A stretch of 60,500 nt of DNA, taken from Ruminococcus sp. (lineage in GTDB: Bacteria; Bacillota; Clostridia; Oscillospirales; Acutalibacteraceae). Below are positions 8,364-17,514 of the stretch, piece by piece. The stretch covers positions 1 to 60,500 of the forward strand of contig JAFLSM010000008.1 of assembly GCA_022510955.1 (NCBI GenBank), read 5' to 3'. The position numbers and the translations under genes are program-made. Positions within the stretch are counted from its first letter, which is position 1, and each line of letters opens with the position of its first letter. The notes below the pieces were generated by a model. The model saw nothing but the letters and a program-made list of their open reading frames with translations, made no database searches and had not been told where the DNA came from.

Positions 8364-8396
8364 ACGGCTCAAAACCTAAAAGCGGTTTTGAGCCGT
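8364..8396. terminator. strong terminator after the SCIFF maturase, shared with feoB
   Basis: A perfect 13-bp stem (ACGGCTCAAAACC / GGTTTTGAGCCGT) with a 7-nt loop is followed on the plus strand by CTCTTTTT. It separates the convergent maturase and feoB genes and may also stop feoB transcripts. Confidence 0.9.
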
Positions 8397-8402
8397 CTCT
8401 TT

Positions 8403-10325
8403 TTAAAATATTGATGCTATGACTGATACTATCGCACAACAAACAATGCCCATCACAACAGGCATGAATGTTGAGAATAGTGTCCATTTAAGGCTCTTTG
8501 TTTCTTTTTTGATAGTTAAGACTGTTGTTGAGCAGGGGGAGTGCATAATGCATACGATCATTGTGCAGATTACAGTTGTTATTGTCCATCCGTTTGCAGT
8601 AAATAGATTGAATAGCTCCTGATAGCTTGAATATTCAACGAGTGTGCCGCTTGCCATATATGACATTATCATAATAGGAATTACTGTTTCGTTCGCAGGA
8701 AATCCAAGAATAAATGCCATTATAATAACTCCGTCAAGACCAATTATATGTCCAAATGGATCAAGAAAATCCGTACAATATTTCAGAAGTGAAATATCGT
8801 TAATATTGACATTAGCAAGCAGCCAAATTAACGCACCTGCCGGTGCTGCTACTATAACCGCTCTAAAAAGCACAAATAAGGTTCTGTCAAGGAATGAACG
8901 AGCGATAGTCTTGAGTATCTGCGGTTTTCTGTACGGAGGCAGTTCAAGGCTGAATCCTTCAGAACTCTCTGATTTTATAATGGTTGATGACAATATTTTT
9001 GAAACAAAAAAAGTTATCAAAACACAAAGTACAATTATCAAAAGCAATATTGCTGCAACCTCAAACGACGATACAAGTGTTAATGAACTACCGGCAAAAA
9101 GCATTATAATCAAAGCTATAAGCATCGGAAATCTGCCATTGCAAGGCATAAAGTTATTTGTAATTATAGCAATCAGGCGTTCATGATTTGATTTGATAAT
9201 TCTGCATCCTGTCACTCCGCAGGCATTGCATCCGATTCCCATTGCCATTGTAAGGCTTTGCTTACCGTGAGTACCACAGCGAGCAAAAAATTTGTCAAGA
9301 TTAAACGCAATTCTCGGCAAATACCCTGAAGCTTCCATAAGAGAAAATAGCGGAAAAAATATTGCCATAGGGGGCAACATAACAGACACAACCCAGGTAA
9401 GAGTTGTATATACGCCATCAATTATCAAACCTGTTAAAAAGCTCGGTGCATTTAAAAAGTCAAATAACAAATATAATTTTTCTTTCAAAAATCCAAAAAA
9501 CATACTGAGCCATTCGCTCGGATAATTTGCGCCAACAGCTGTAATCCAAAATAGCAGTGCAAACATCAAAAGCATAATTGGTATTCCTGTAGCCTTTGCT
9601 GTTAATATTTTATCAATTTTAAGCGAGCGGTCATTAATGTCTTCCTTGTTATATGTGACACATTTACTGCAAATCCGTTCACTTTGTTCTGATAGCTTCT
9701 CCACATTAGTCTTATGTTTTTTATCATCCAATATATCAATATCTTCATATAATCTCGATACTCTGTAACATTTTTTCTTCTGGGTGCAAATGTCATAGAT
9801 AGTATTCTTAAGCTCATTCAGTCCCTTGCTCTTTGTAGCACAAGTGCAGACAACAGGAATTCCAAGGTTGAGCGAAAGCTCATCCGTGTCAATACTTATT
9901 CCGTTCTTTTTTGCTTCATCACAAAGATTAATACATAGTATTGCATTTTTCTTAATTGACAGCACCTGTAAAGCAAAGGAAAGATTGCGTTCAATAATAT
10001 TTGCATCAACTACTATTACAACACATTCCATTTCGTTGTTTGCAAGATAGCTTGCCGCTACCTTTTCTTCAGCAGAAAACGACAGCATAGAATATGTTCC
10101 CGGCAAATCAACAACAGAAAATGCCTTATCCTTAATTTTTGCTATGCCTGAGGCACTTTCAACAGTTTTTCCCGTCCAGTTGCCTGTGTGCTGTTTCATA
10201 CCAGTCAGTGCATTAAATACCGTACTTTTTCCAACATTAGGATTACCTGCAAGAACAATTTGATAGTCTGCTGTCTTTAATTCATTCTCAAAACATACTT
10301 CTTTGGTTGAGTTTCTTGCAAACAA
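8403..10325 (-). CDS. feoB: ferrous iron transport protein B
   Basis: This 640-aa membrane GTPase imports Fe(II). The N-terminal cytosolic G domain shows GNPNVGKST near residues 27-35, the FeoB sequence TGMKQHTGNWTGKTV in switch I, DLPGTYS (G3) and NLCD (G4). After about residue 240 come the hydrophobic segments of the Gate/core domains, including the conserved GCNACG element. It is shorter than E. coli FeoB (about 770 aa), as usual for Clostridia, and lacks a FeoC-like tail. It follows feoA by 15 bases in the same operon. Its stop codon lies within a few bases of the bidirectional terminator. Confidence 0.96.
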   Translation of the reverse strand: MFARNSTKEVCFENELKTADYQIVLAGNPNVGKSTVFNALTGMKQHTGNWTGKTVESASGIAKIKDKAFSVVDLPGTYSMLSFSAEEKVAASYLANNEMECVVIVVDANIIERNLSFALQVLSIKKNAILCINLCDEAKKNGISIDTDELSLNLGIPVVCTCATKSKGLNELKNTIYDICTQKKKCYRVSRLYEDIDILDDKKHKTNVEKLSEQSERICSKCVTYNKEDINDRSLKIDKILTAKATGIPIMLLMFALLFWITAVGANYPSEWLSMFFGFLKEKLYLLFDFLNAPSFLTGLIIDGVYTTLTWVVSVMLPPMAIFFPLFSLMEASGYLPRIAFNLDKFFARCGTHGKQSLTMAMGIGCNACGVTGCRIIKSNHERLIAIITNNFMPCNGRFPMLIALIIMLFAGSSLTLVSSFEVAAILLLIIVLCVLITFFVSKILSSTIIKSESSEGFSLELPPYRKPQILKTIARSFLDRTLFVLFRAVIVAAPAGALIWLLANVNINDISLLKYCTDFLDPFGHIIGLDGVIIMAFILGFPANETVIPIMIMSYMASGTLVEYSSYQELFNLFTANGWTITTVICTMIVCIMHSPCSTTVLTIKKETKSLKWTLFSTFMPVVMGIVCCAIVSVIASIF

Positions 10326-10340
10326 AAAGATACCTCCCGA

Positions 10341-10577
10341 TTATAGAGGATTAACTATGATATTCTCACAATCCTTCTTTCTTAACGCAATTACAGCATT
10401 TTTTATTAAGTATGCTGTTGGATCTCCAAAAGGACTTTTAAAAATTGGGGTTATAACAGTGTTTTCAAGTATTCCAAGGTCATAAAGACGGTTCTTTAAA
10501 GCTTTCGAGCATTCAACATTACAGATTTTTGCACTATTTTTTAGTTCAATACTGCTTAGTGAACATTTTTCTTTCAT
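10341..10577 (-). CDS. feoA: ferrous iron transport protein A (SH3-like)
   Basis: The small cytosolic SH3-like FeoA subunit works with FeoB. Family-typical sequence includes LSSIELKNSAKI near the start, KNRLYDLGI in the middle and the ending GDPTAYLI...ALRKKDCENI. I prefer the ATG at 10577 (78 aa) because a weak GGTGA site lies about 7 bases upstream. An ATG at 10598 would add 7 residues but has only AT-rich sequence in front. It is the first gene of feoAB and diverges from the B12 operon. On the minus strand, TATAAT occurs just before the upstream ATG without a good -35 box; no clear Fur box was seen. Confidence 0.9.
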   Translation of the reverse strand: MKEKCSLSSIELKNSAKICNVECSKALKNRLYDLGILENTVITPIFKSPFGDPTAYLIKNAVIALRKKDCENIIVNPL

Positions 10578-10663
10578 ACCATTCACCGATTTCAACATTT
10601 TTTAATTATAATATTCGTTTAATCTTTTTGTGTGATTACATTTTCTATATAACTTAAGGTAAG

Positions 10664-10692
10664 TTGACAAACACCATATAATGTGTTAGAAT
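10664..10692 (+). promoter_or_regulatory. predicted promoter of the B12 uptake operon
   Basis: TTGACA (10664-10669) and TAGAAT (10687-10692) are 17 bases apart. Transcription would start just upstream of the cobalamin aptamer. Confidence 0.82.
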
Positions 10693-10709
10693 GTGTAAAA
10701 ATAATGAAG

Positions 10710-10814
10710 TTGTGGTTCTGACAGTTTGCTGTCAGGTAAAGGGAATTCGGTGAGAATCCGAAGCAACAGCCATTACTGTATTTGGTTTATCCATAAGTCA
10801 GATTACTCCCACAA
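10710..10814 (+). promoter_or_regulatory. cobalamin riboswitch aptamer
   Basis: The conserved B12-box elements are present in order: AAAGGGAA near 10738, GGTGAGAATCCG (10749-10760), GCAACAGCC (10763-10771), ACTGTA (10775-10780) and AGTCAGATTAC (10796-10806). The outer P1 helix pairs TTGTGG (10710-10715) with CCACAA (10809-10814), and a GACAG/CTGTC hairpin lies just inside. The class (adenosyl or aquo-cobalamin) was not determined. It lies in the long leader of a four-gene B12-type uptake operon and should shut it off when cobalamin is plentiful. Confidence 0.93.
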
Positions 10815-10851
10815 TATTCTTGGTTAAGCATTCTTGGGCAAAAGAAGAAGA

Positions 10852-10910
10852 GCAACCGATTAAAGTCTGTGCTTAATTTGCATGGACATTATCCGTTTGC
10901 TTTCCTTTTT
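10852..10910 (+). terminator. putative riboswitch expression-platform terminator
   Basis: GCAACCGAT...GTCTG (10852-10869) is largely complementary to GGACATTATCCGTTTGC (10884-10900), with some mismatches, and the T-tract TTTCCTTTTT (10901-10910) follows. Its position after the aptamer fits a transcription-terminating riboswitch. Confidence 0.65.
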
Positions 10911-10924
10911 AGGAGAGCATTTTT

Positions 10925-11022
10925 CTTTATTAGGAAACTGCTCGAAAATAGAGTCGGCGATAAAGAGCGTTTTTATATGGTGCTATCTACTCGTATAGTT
11001 GTAGACCACCGGCTGCTTTTTT
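10925..11022 (+). repeat. dispersed intergenic element, copy A
   Basis: One of five related elements in the window. It starts CTTTATTAGGAAACTG, contains TTTTTATATGGTGCTAT in the middle and ends CCACCGGCTGC plus six T. The hairpin stem is CTAC (10987-10990)/GTAG (11001-11004) with a 10-nt loop. This copy lies between the riboswitch terminator T-tract and the ribosome-binding site of the first B12 gene, so it is part of that mRNA leader. Confidence 0.8.
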
Positions 11023-11056
11023 ATTGCCCTCAATATATTTTTATGGAGGGAAGAAA

Positions 11057-12946
11057 ATGAAAAGATTATCAAAGAAAATCATCTCCTTGGCTTTAGTTAC
11101 AGCTCTAATGACAACTTTTATGTCATTCAGCTTTGTTTCAAGTGCCGCCCGAGATGAAAAGGTTAGAGTAATTGTCAGAAATGATGTATTCTCTGTTGAA
11201 GATGGTGCCGCTTGGGACGGTGTGCTTGTTGACGAATGGGTTGACATTGATGAAAGCACTACAATGATCTCTGCTGTTGTTACAGCACTTGACAATCACG
11301 GTTATACTCAAAGCGGAGCAGAGAGCAACTACATTACAGAAGTCAATGGTCTTTCAGCTTTTGACGGAGGCTTTATGGGGGGCTGGATGTGCACCCTTAA
11401 TGATTGGTTTACAGATCAAGGATTTGGTGCATATACAGTTGCTGACGGAACACTTGAAAATGGCGATGAAATCAGCATTATGTACACAATGGCATGGGGA
11501 GAAGACATTGGAAGCTCCTGGAGCAACAATGATATATATCTTGCTGATATTACATTCAGCGACGGTGTCTTAAACGAAGATTTTGACCCTGAGGTAAATG
11601 ATTATACTCTTACAATTCCAGCTGATACTGAAAGCGTTATTGTAACTCCTACTGCCTATAACAAAAATTATCAGGTGAGAACATATCTTAATGATTATAC
11701 TCCTGCTGAAAACGGAACAGAGTATAAGAGAAGTGCTGATATCCCGGTTTCTGAGGGGGACAAAATTATTGTTGGTGTCGGTGATGAAGCTTGGCCTTCA
11801 ATGAATTATACATCAGGTGCAAATGTTTATACATTTACAATCAAAGTTGAAGAAAAAGCTGAAACGGTTGATGAAAAAATCAAGTCAACATCAGACTATT
11901 TCCTAACTCTTAATACCCCTGTTGTAGCTTCTGTAGGAGGCGATTGGCTTACTCTCGGTCTTGCAAGAAACAGTTTAATCTCAGATGAATTTGCTGAAGG
12001 ATACTACAACAATGTAGTTGAGTATGTAAAGAGTATCGGGTCTTCAAAGCTTGACGGAGTTCGTTCTACTGAGAATTCAAGAGTAATTCTTGGCCTTACT
12101 TCAATCGGTAAGGATGTTACAGATGTAGGCGGTTACAATTTACTTGAGCCACTTGCTGATTTTAATTATCTTATTAAGCAGGGCATTAACGGACCTATTT
12201 GGGCACTTATTGCCATTGACTCCAATAATTACGAAATTCCTATTGATAATACAGTATCAGAACAGACAACAAGAGAACTCTTGATTGAAACAATCTTATC
12301 TTTACAGCTTGAAAATGGTGGTTGGGCATTTTTCGGTAATACTGCTGACCCTGATATGACAGGCATGGCTATTCAGTCACTCGCAAAGTATTATGGCAAA
12401 AATGATGATGTTACAGATGCCATTGACAAGGCAATTAACAAAATGTCTGAACTCCAAAGCGATGATGGCGTTTTCAAATCCTGGGGTTCTGCAAATGTTG
12501 AAAGCTGTGCACAGATTGTAGTTGCACTCACAAGCGTTGGCATTAACCCTACAACAGATGAAAGATTTGTTAAGAATGGTAACTCACTTATAGACGCTCT
12601 TATGTCATTCAGTGTTGAAAATGGTTTTAAACACACTATTAACGGCAAATATGATCAAATGGCAACAGAACAGGCATTCTATGCACTCGTATCATACAAA
12701 AGATTAATTGACGGTCAAACTTCACTTTATGATATGACAGATATATTTGAAAAAACATATGTTGCTTATGATGTTAATCTTGACGGTATAGTTACTATCG
12801 ACGATGTAACACTTATTCAGAAATATATGGCTGAATTAGAAGAACTTGATGAAATTCAAGTTAAGATTGCTGACTGTGACGAAGATGGTAAGATTACTAT
12901 TGATGATGCAACATTGATTCAAAAGTTCCTTGTTGATTTGATATAA
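11057..12946 (+). CDS. secreted transcobalamin-like corrinoid-binding protein with dockerin
   Basis: This 629-aa exported protein has a signal peptide (about residues 1-31, ending SSAA). A DUF4430/transcobalamin C-terminal-like domain covers about 35-150, with GGWMCTLNDWF and a final DGTLENGDEISIMYT. A cadherin-like beta-sandwich spans about 165-260. An alpha/alpha-toroid region (about 275-560) with repeated LENGGW, ALxxYY and LxSDDG motifs recalls prenyltransferase/intrinsic-factor barrels. A type I dockerin forms the last 55 residues, with two Ca-binding repeats (DVNLDGIVTIDD, DCDEDGKITIDD). Animal intrinsic factor and transcobalamin also pair such a barrel with this beta domain. The riboswitch and ECF genes point to cobalamin binding outside the cell; the ligand is inferred. 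GGAGGG lies 6 bases before the ATG. Confidence 0.85.
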   Translation: MKRLSKKIISLALVTALMTTFMSFSFVSSAARDEKVRVIVRNDVFSVEDGAAWDGVLVDEWVDIDESTTMISAVVTALDNHGYTQSGAESNYITEVNGLSAFDGGFMGGWMCTLNDWFTDQGFGAYTVADGTLENGDEISIMYTMAWGEDIGSSWSNNDIYLADITFSDGVLNEDFDPEVNDYTLTIPADTESVIVTPTAYNKNYQVRTYLNDYTPAENGTEYKRSADIPVSEGDKIIVGVGDEAWPSMNYTSGANVYTFTIKVEEKAETVDEKIKSTSDYFLTLNTPVVASVGGDWLTLGLARNSLISDEFAEGYYNNVVEYVKSIGSSKLDGVRSTENSRVILGLTSIGKDVTDVGGYNLLEPLADFNYLIKQGINGPIWALIAIDSNNYEIPIDNTVSEQTTRELLIETILSLQLENGGWAFFGNTADPDMTGMAIQSLAKYYGKNDDVTDAIDKAINKMSELQSDDGVFKSWGSANVESCAQIVVALTSVGINPTTDERFVKNGNSLIDALMSFSVENGFKHTINGKYDQMATEQAFYALVSYKRLIDGQTSLYDMTDIFEKTYVAYDVNLDGIVTIDDVTLIQKYMAELEELDEIQVKIADCDEDGKITIDDATLIQKFLVDLI

Positions 12947-12962
12947 TTTAGGATTGAAATTT

Positions 12963-14000
12963 ATGAATGAAAAAGGTTTTAGCGCAAATTTTATAATTAA
13001 ATACATAAAAAAGAACAAACTATATTTTGGCGGAGCCTTAATTGCTGTTGTATTACTTGTTACTGCCTTTTTTACAGGAGGCAGTCTAAGTGCTACACCT
13101 CAAGCTTCATCAAATATTCCTGTTTCAGTGAGTTCAACCAAAGATGAAACTTTTTTAGATAAAATATCTACTGAACCTGTTTTAACATCAGACAATAAAA
13201 AAGATGTTGATAAAAAGGATGAAAAAGATAATAAAAAGAATACCAACTCAAATTCATCTACAAGTGCAGTTCAAAACGCTACAGATTCACAAAACAATGT
13301 TGATAAGAGTTCTTCCGGTATAAACTCACAAATCAGTCTCACTGATAATTCAGTAAGCAATTCTCAGTCATCATCAAATGTATCACCATACAGCAAAGAG
13401 TATTACTATCAGAACAGTTCTGAAACTTCAGACAGTAATTTCTCAAGTAATGCTCAACCATCTAACTCAAACTCTTCAAGCAATAACAAGGATAAGCACA
13501 ACACTGATCCTGTCCCGCCATGTAAACCACAGCCTGTTGAACCGCAAGATCAGGAGATTGTGGACAATGAACTGACTTGTACAATTTCCATCAGTTGTGC
13601 AACAATTCTTAATAATTTGGATAAATTTAATCCTGAAAAAATTGAGCTTGTTCCTGAGGATGGATGGATTTTAAAACCTACAAAGGTTACATTCAACGAG
13701 GGAGAATCTGCTTATGATTTGCTTGTAAGAGTGTGCAAAGAAAACAAAATTCATATGTCAGCAAAATGGACACCTCTCTATAATTCTCATTATATTGAAT
13801 CCATTAATAATATTAAAGAATTTGACTGCCCGACGGATAGATTTCATAATACCTCAGGCTGGATGTATTGCGTGAATGGTTGGTATCCAAATTACGGTGT
13901 TTCACGATATGAATTAAAAAAGGATGATATTGTTGAATTCAACTACAGCTGTGTTGGTCTTGGAGCTGATTTAGGAGCAGAATATGCAACAGGAGGATAA
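12963..14000 (+). CDS. membrane-anchored DUF4430 (transcobalamin-like) protein
   Basis: The 345-aa protein has one N-terminal membrane segment (about residues 19-41). A long low-complexity Ser/Asn/Lys linker (about 45-185) follows, then a C-terminal DUF4430 domain (about 200-340) with SGWMYCVNGWYPNYGV and a final LKKDDIVEFNYSC. It would hold a cobalamin-binding-type domain on a flexible stalk outside the membrane, next to the ECF transporter encoded downstream. I chose the ATG at 12963, with AGGA 9 bases upstream, over a TTG at 12954. The gap to the preceding gene is 16 bases and to ecfT 5 bases, so all belong to one riboswitch-controlled operon. The ligand is inferred from context. Confidence 0.82.
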   Translation: MNEKGFSANFIIKYIKKNKLYFGGALIAVVLLVTAFFTGGSLSATPQASSNIPVSVSSTKDETFLDKISTEPVLTSDNKKDVDKKDEKDNKKNTNSNSSTSAVQNATDSQNNVDKSSSGINSQISLTDNSVSNSQSSSNVSPYSKEYYYQNSSETSDSNFSSNAQPSNSNSSSNNKDKHNTDPVPPCKPQPVEPQDQEIVDNELTCTISISCATILNNLDKFNPEKIELVPEDGWILKPTKVTFNEGESAYDLLVRVCKENKIHMSAKWTPLYNSHYIESINNIKEFDCPTDRFHNTSGWMYCVNGWYPNYGVSRYELKKDDIVEFNYSCVGLGADLGAEYATGG

Positions 14001-14005
14001 ATAAA

Positions 14006-14896
14006 ATGAAAAACACTTTTTCGCAAATGCATCCAATAGTAAATTTTGTATTCTTTGCATTTGTAATTAGTCTTTCAATGTTTATGCTCAATCCAGTTTG
14101 TCTTGTGATTTCATTAATATGTGGATTGCTTAATGCAGTATATCTAAATGGCAAAAAGGCAGTAAGATTATCATTGTTATACCTTCTGCCTACGATCGCT
14201 TTAATTTCAATAGTAAATCCTGTATTTAATCATGACGGAGTAACAATACTTACATATTTCCCATGGAACAATCCTCTCACGCTTGAGTCTATAATCTATG
14301 GTGTTGCAACCGCAGTACTGCTGTCCGCAGTAGTACTGTGGTTTTCATGCTTTAATAAGGTTATGACATCCGACAAATTTATTTATCTTTTCGGTAGAAT
14401 TATTCCGTCAATGAGTCTTATTTTATCTATGGCTTTAAGATTTATTCCAAAATTTATCTCTCAATTTAATGTAGTCAGAAATACTCAAAAATGTATTGGA
14501 AGAGATATATCAAACGGATCACCATTTCAAAGACTAAAACATGCCGCAAAAATTGTATCTATTATGATCACCTGGGCACTTGAAAATGCAATAGAAACTG
14601 CCGATTCAATGAAAAGCCGAGGTCACGGACTAAAAGGCAGAACAGCCTTTTCAATATATCGCTTTAGCAAACGAGACATAATTACTCTTGTGACAATCAT
14701 CATTATTGGTACTTCATTAGTAGTGATGTCAATGCTTAAAATTGCAAAATTCAGATATTTTCCGTCTGTTAAAGGAAATGTAGTTAGTGTTACTTCAATT
14801 ATCTATTATATTTTATACTTTGTCTTAATGTTGATACCGCTAATTATAAATGTAAGGGAGGGAGCAAAATGGAAACGTTTAAGGTTAGCAATTTAA
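14006..14896 (+). CDS. ecfT: ECF transporter transmembrane component T
   Basis: This 296-aa integral membrane protein (CbiQ/EcfT family) couples the ATPases to the substrate-binding S component. It has several hydrophobic segments in its first 130 residues and two near the C terminus. The cytoplasmic coupling helices end with ADSMKSRGHGLKGRT, the conserved T-component motif that docks in the ATPase groove. AGGAGG lies about 9 bases before the ATG. The reading frame overlaps the next gene by 28 bases, indicating translational coupling. Its position between a DUF4430 protein and a fused A-A'-S protein makes it a dedicated T subunit for B12 uptake. Confidence 0.92.
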   Translation: MKNTFSQMHPIVNFVFFAFVISLSMFMLNPVCLVISLICGLLNAVYLNGKKAVRLSLLYLLPTIALISIVNPVFNHDGVTILTYFPWNNPLTLESIIYGVATAVLLSAVVLWFSCFNKVMTSDKFIYLFGRIIPSMSLILSMALRFIPKFISQFNVVRNTQKCIGRDISNGSPFQRLKHAAKIVSIMITWALENAIETADSMKSRGHGLKGRTAFSIYRFSKRDIITLVTIIIIGTSLVVMSMLKIAKFRYFPSVKGNVVSVTSIIYYILYFVLMLIPLIINVREGAKWKRLRLAI

Positions 14897-17514
14897 CTTT
14901 CAGATATCCTGAAACTAATATTGATGTATTAAAAAACATCAGCTTTTCTGTAAACAAGGGAGAATTTATTACCCTTTGCGGTCATTCAGGATGTGGCAAA
15001 AGTACCCTCCTACGCCACTTAAAGCCTGTGCTTGCTCCTGAGGGAATAAAAAGGGGCATCATAATTTTTGATGGAAAAGATATAAACGAGCTTGAACAGC
15101 GTGAACAGAGCAGTAAAATAGGATATGTGTTGCAATCACCTGAAAACCAGATTGTAACTGATAAGGTATGGCATGAGCTTGCGTTTGGACTTGAGAGCCT
15201 TGGTTATGACAATCAAACTATAAGAAAAAGAGTTGCTGAAACTGCAAGCTTTTTTGGAATTCAAAATTGGTTTGACAAAAGCACAACAGAACTTTCAGGC
15301 GGTCAGAAACAGATGCTAAATCTTGCATCAATTATGGCTATGCAACCCGAGGTTCTTATTCTTGATGAACCAACAAGTCAACTTGACCCGATAGCAGCTG
15401 CTGATTTTCTTTCCTGCATATGTAAAATCAACCGAGAGCTCGGCACAACGGTAATTATCACAGAACACAGACTTGATGAGATTCTTCCTGTCAGCAGTCG
15501 TGTTCTTGTTATCGAAAATGGTGAACTCATCTCATTTGACACTCCTCAAAACACAGGAAAAAAACTTAAGTTATTAAACAGCAAGTCGTTTTTGTCATTG
15601 CCTGCACCAATGCAAATTTGGGAGGCGGTGTGCGGTGACAACAGTAACTGTCCCGTAACAGTAACAGAGGGAAGAGAGTGGCTTGAGAATTATTCAAAAA
15701 ATCATAAGCTTATTGAAATAGAAACTGAAAATATAACTCATTCAAATGAAATTGCTTTTGAATTTAAGGATGTTTGGTTCAGATACGAAAAGGATTCACC
15801 TGATGTTATAAAAGATTTAAATCTGAAAGTATACAAAGGAGAATTTGTAACAGTTCTGGGAGGCAACGGTACTGGAAAGTCAACCATGCTTTCACTTATT
15901 TGCGGTATTAAAAAACCTTATAGGGGCAAGGTTATCATAGAAAATAATATGAATGCTTGTCAGCTCCCACAAAATCCGCAAAACCTTTTTGTAAAAAAGA
16001 CCGTTCTTGAAGATTTACTTGAAATATTTGACGGTCAAAAAATTGACGATAACGAAAAGCAGGACAGACTTAAAGAGGTAGTCGGACTTTGCAAACTCGA
16101 CAGCTTGCTAAATCGTCATCCATATGACCTTTCAGGCGGCGAACAGCAAAGAGCTGCACTTGCAAAAATATTATTACTGAAACCATCAATTCTTTTGCTT
16201 GACGAACCTACAAAAGGAATTGATGCTGAGTTTAAGATAATCTTCGCAAGAATTATAAAAATACTTTACAACTCCGGTGTAACGATTGTAATGGTTAGTC
16301 ATGATGTAGAATTCTGTGCGAAGTATTCGCACAGGTGTATGATGTTCTTTAACGGTGAGATTGTATCAGAAAACACACCCAGAAAATTTTTTGCTTCAAA
16401 TAGCTTTTATACAACTACAGCGAACAGAATGTCACGCAACATCATAAAAGACGCTGTAACAGCTGATGATGTAATTTATGCCTGCACAGGAAAAAGAGCT
16501 GAGGATAGTGTAGATATTGACTTTAATCTATACAAATCAACTCCGAATATTCCTATTCATAAAAATAAACCTGTACAAGTGAATAAACTTCCTATCTGGA
16601 AGAAAATTCTTGGAATATTTTCTGCTCTTTTGTTTTTATTCGGTTTAATTGTAAATCTTGATTATATTGACAATATTAACTCTGAAACATTACCAAAATG
16701 GGCAAACTTTTTATTGATTGGAATCCCTGTAGTTTTGCTTATGATTTCCTTTGGTTCAAAGTCGAAACGCTCTTTAGATGAAATCTATACAAATTCTGGT
16801 AATCGTAAAATTCCAAAAAGAACTTTAGCTGCCGCAATTATGATTTTACTTGCAATACCGATCACAATTTTTATTGGCGTTACATACTTGAAGGATCAGA
16901 AATATTTGTTTATATCATTGCTTGTAATGTTTGAGTGTATGCTTCCGTTTTTTCTTGTATTCGAGAGCAGAAAACCTCAGGCAAGAGAGCTTGTAATAAT
17001 TTCTGTACTCTGTGCAATCGCTGTTGCAGGCAGAACAGCTTTCTTTATGTTACCGCAGTTTAAACCTATTATTGCAATAGTTATCATATCAGGTGTTGCG
17101 TTTGGGGGAGAATCAGGTTTTTTAGTTGGTGCAATGACAATGCTTGTATCAAATATATTAATGCAACAAGGACCGTGGACGCCGTGGCAAATGTTTGCTG
17201 CCGGCATAATCGGTTTTATTGCAGGAATATTGTTTAAGAAAGGACTTTTAAGCCGAAACCGAATTGCACTTTGTGTTTTCGGATTCATATCAACCGTTGT
17301 AATATACGGTCTGATAATGAACTTTTCATCCGTTGTAATGGCACGAGCAACAATTAACCTTGCAACAATTTTCTCTTTTGTAGTCACCGGATTTCCAATG
17401 GACATCGTGCACGGACTTGCAACCTTTGTATTTATATATTTTTGTGCCGAGCCAATGCTTGAAAAGCTTGACAGAATCAAAACTAAGTACGGTCTTATCA
17501 AACAAAGGAGATAA
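14869..17514 (+). CDS. fused ECF transporter: two ATPase domains plus cobalamin-type S component
   Basis: The 881-aa polypeptide joins three parts of an energy-coupling factor transporter. ABC domain 1 (about residues 1-235) has GHSGCGKST, the Q-loop LQSPENQ, LSGGQKQ and LILDEPTS. ABC domain 2 (about 295-520) has GGNGTGKST, LSGGEQQ and LLLDEPTK. After a linker come two hydrophobic segments (about 575-635) and then a multi-span S component (about 660-870) with QGPWTPWQM, a motif of cobalamin-type CbrT/CblT S proteins. Most ECF systems encode A, A' and S separately. GGGAGGGAG precedes the ATG. The substrate call (cobalamin or a precursor) rests on the S-component motif and the riboswitch. Confidence 0.9.
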   Translation: METFKVSNLTFRYPETNIDVLKNISFSVNKGEFITLCGHSGCGKSTLLRHLKPVLAPEGIKRGIIIFDGKDINELEQREQSSKIGYVLQSPENQIVTDKVWHELAFGLESLGYDNQTIRKRVAETASFFGIQNWFDKSTTELSGGQKQMLNLASIMAMQPEVLILDEPTSQLDPIAAADFLSCICKINRELGTTVIITEHRLDEILPVSSRVLVIENGELISFDTPQNTGKKLKLLNSKSFLSLPAPMQIWEAVCGDNSNCPVTVTEGREWLENYSKNHKLIEIETENITHSNEIAFEFKDVWFRYEKDSPDVIKDLNLKVYKGEFVTVLGGNGTGKSTMLSLICGIKKPYRGKVIIENNMNACQLPQNPQNLFVKKTVLEDLLEIFDGQKIDDNEKQDRLKEVVGLCKLDSLLNRHPYDLSGGEQQRAALAKILLLKPSILLLDEPTKGIDAEFKIIFARIIKILYNSGVTIVMVSHDVEFCAKYSHRCMMFFNGEIVSENTPRKFFASNSFYTTTANRMSRNIIKDAVTADDVIYACTGKRAEDSVDIDFNLYKSTPNIPIHKNKPVQVNKLPIWKKILGIFSALLFLFGLIVNLDYIDNINSETLPKWANFLLIGIPVVLLMISFGSKSKRSLDEIYTNSGNRKIPKRTLAAAIMILLAIPITIFIGVTYLKDQKYLFISLLVMFECMLPFFLVFESRKPQARELVIISVLCAIAVAGRTAFFMLPQFKPIIAIVIISGVAFGGESGFLVGAMTMLVSNILMQQGPWTPWQMFAAGIIGFIAGILFKKGLLSRNRIALCVFGFISTVVIYGLIMNFSSVVMARATINLATIFSFVVTGFPMDIVHGLATFVFIYFCAEPMLEKLDRIKTKYGLIKQRR

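Noticed and set aside
8644..9186. Open frame opposite feoB, and similar antisense frames inside lon, gdhA, tig and ileS
   Set aside because: They mirror well-supported conserved genes, lack ribosome-binding sites and have no protein-like motifs.
10869..11060. A 63-codon open frame in the B12 leader
   Set aside because: It runs through the riboswitch terminator and repeat copy A and has no ribosome-binding site; the real gene starts at 11057.
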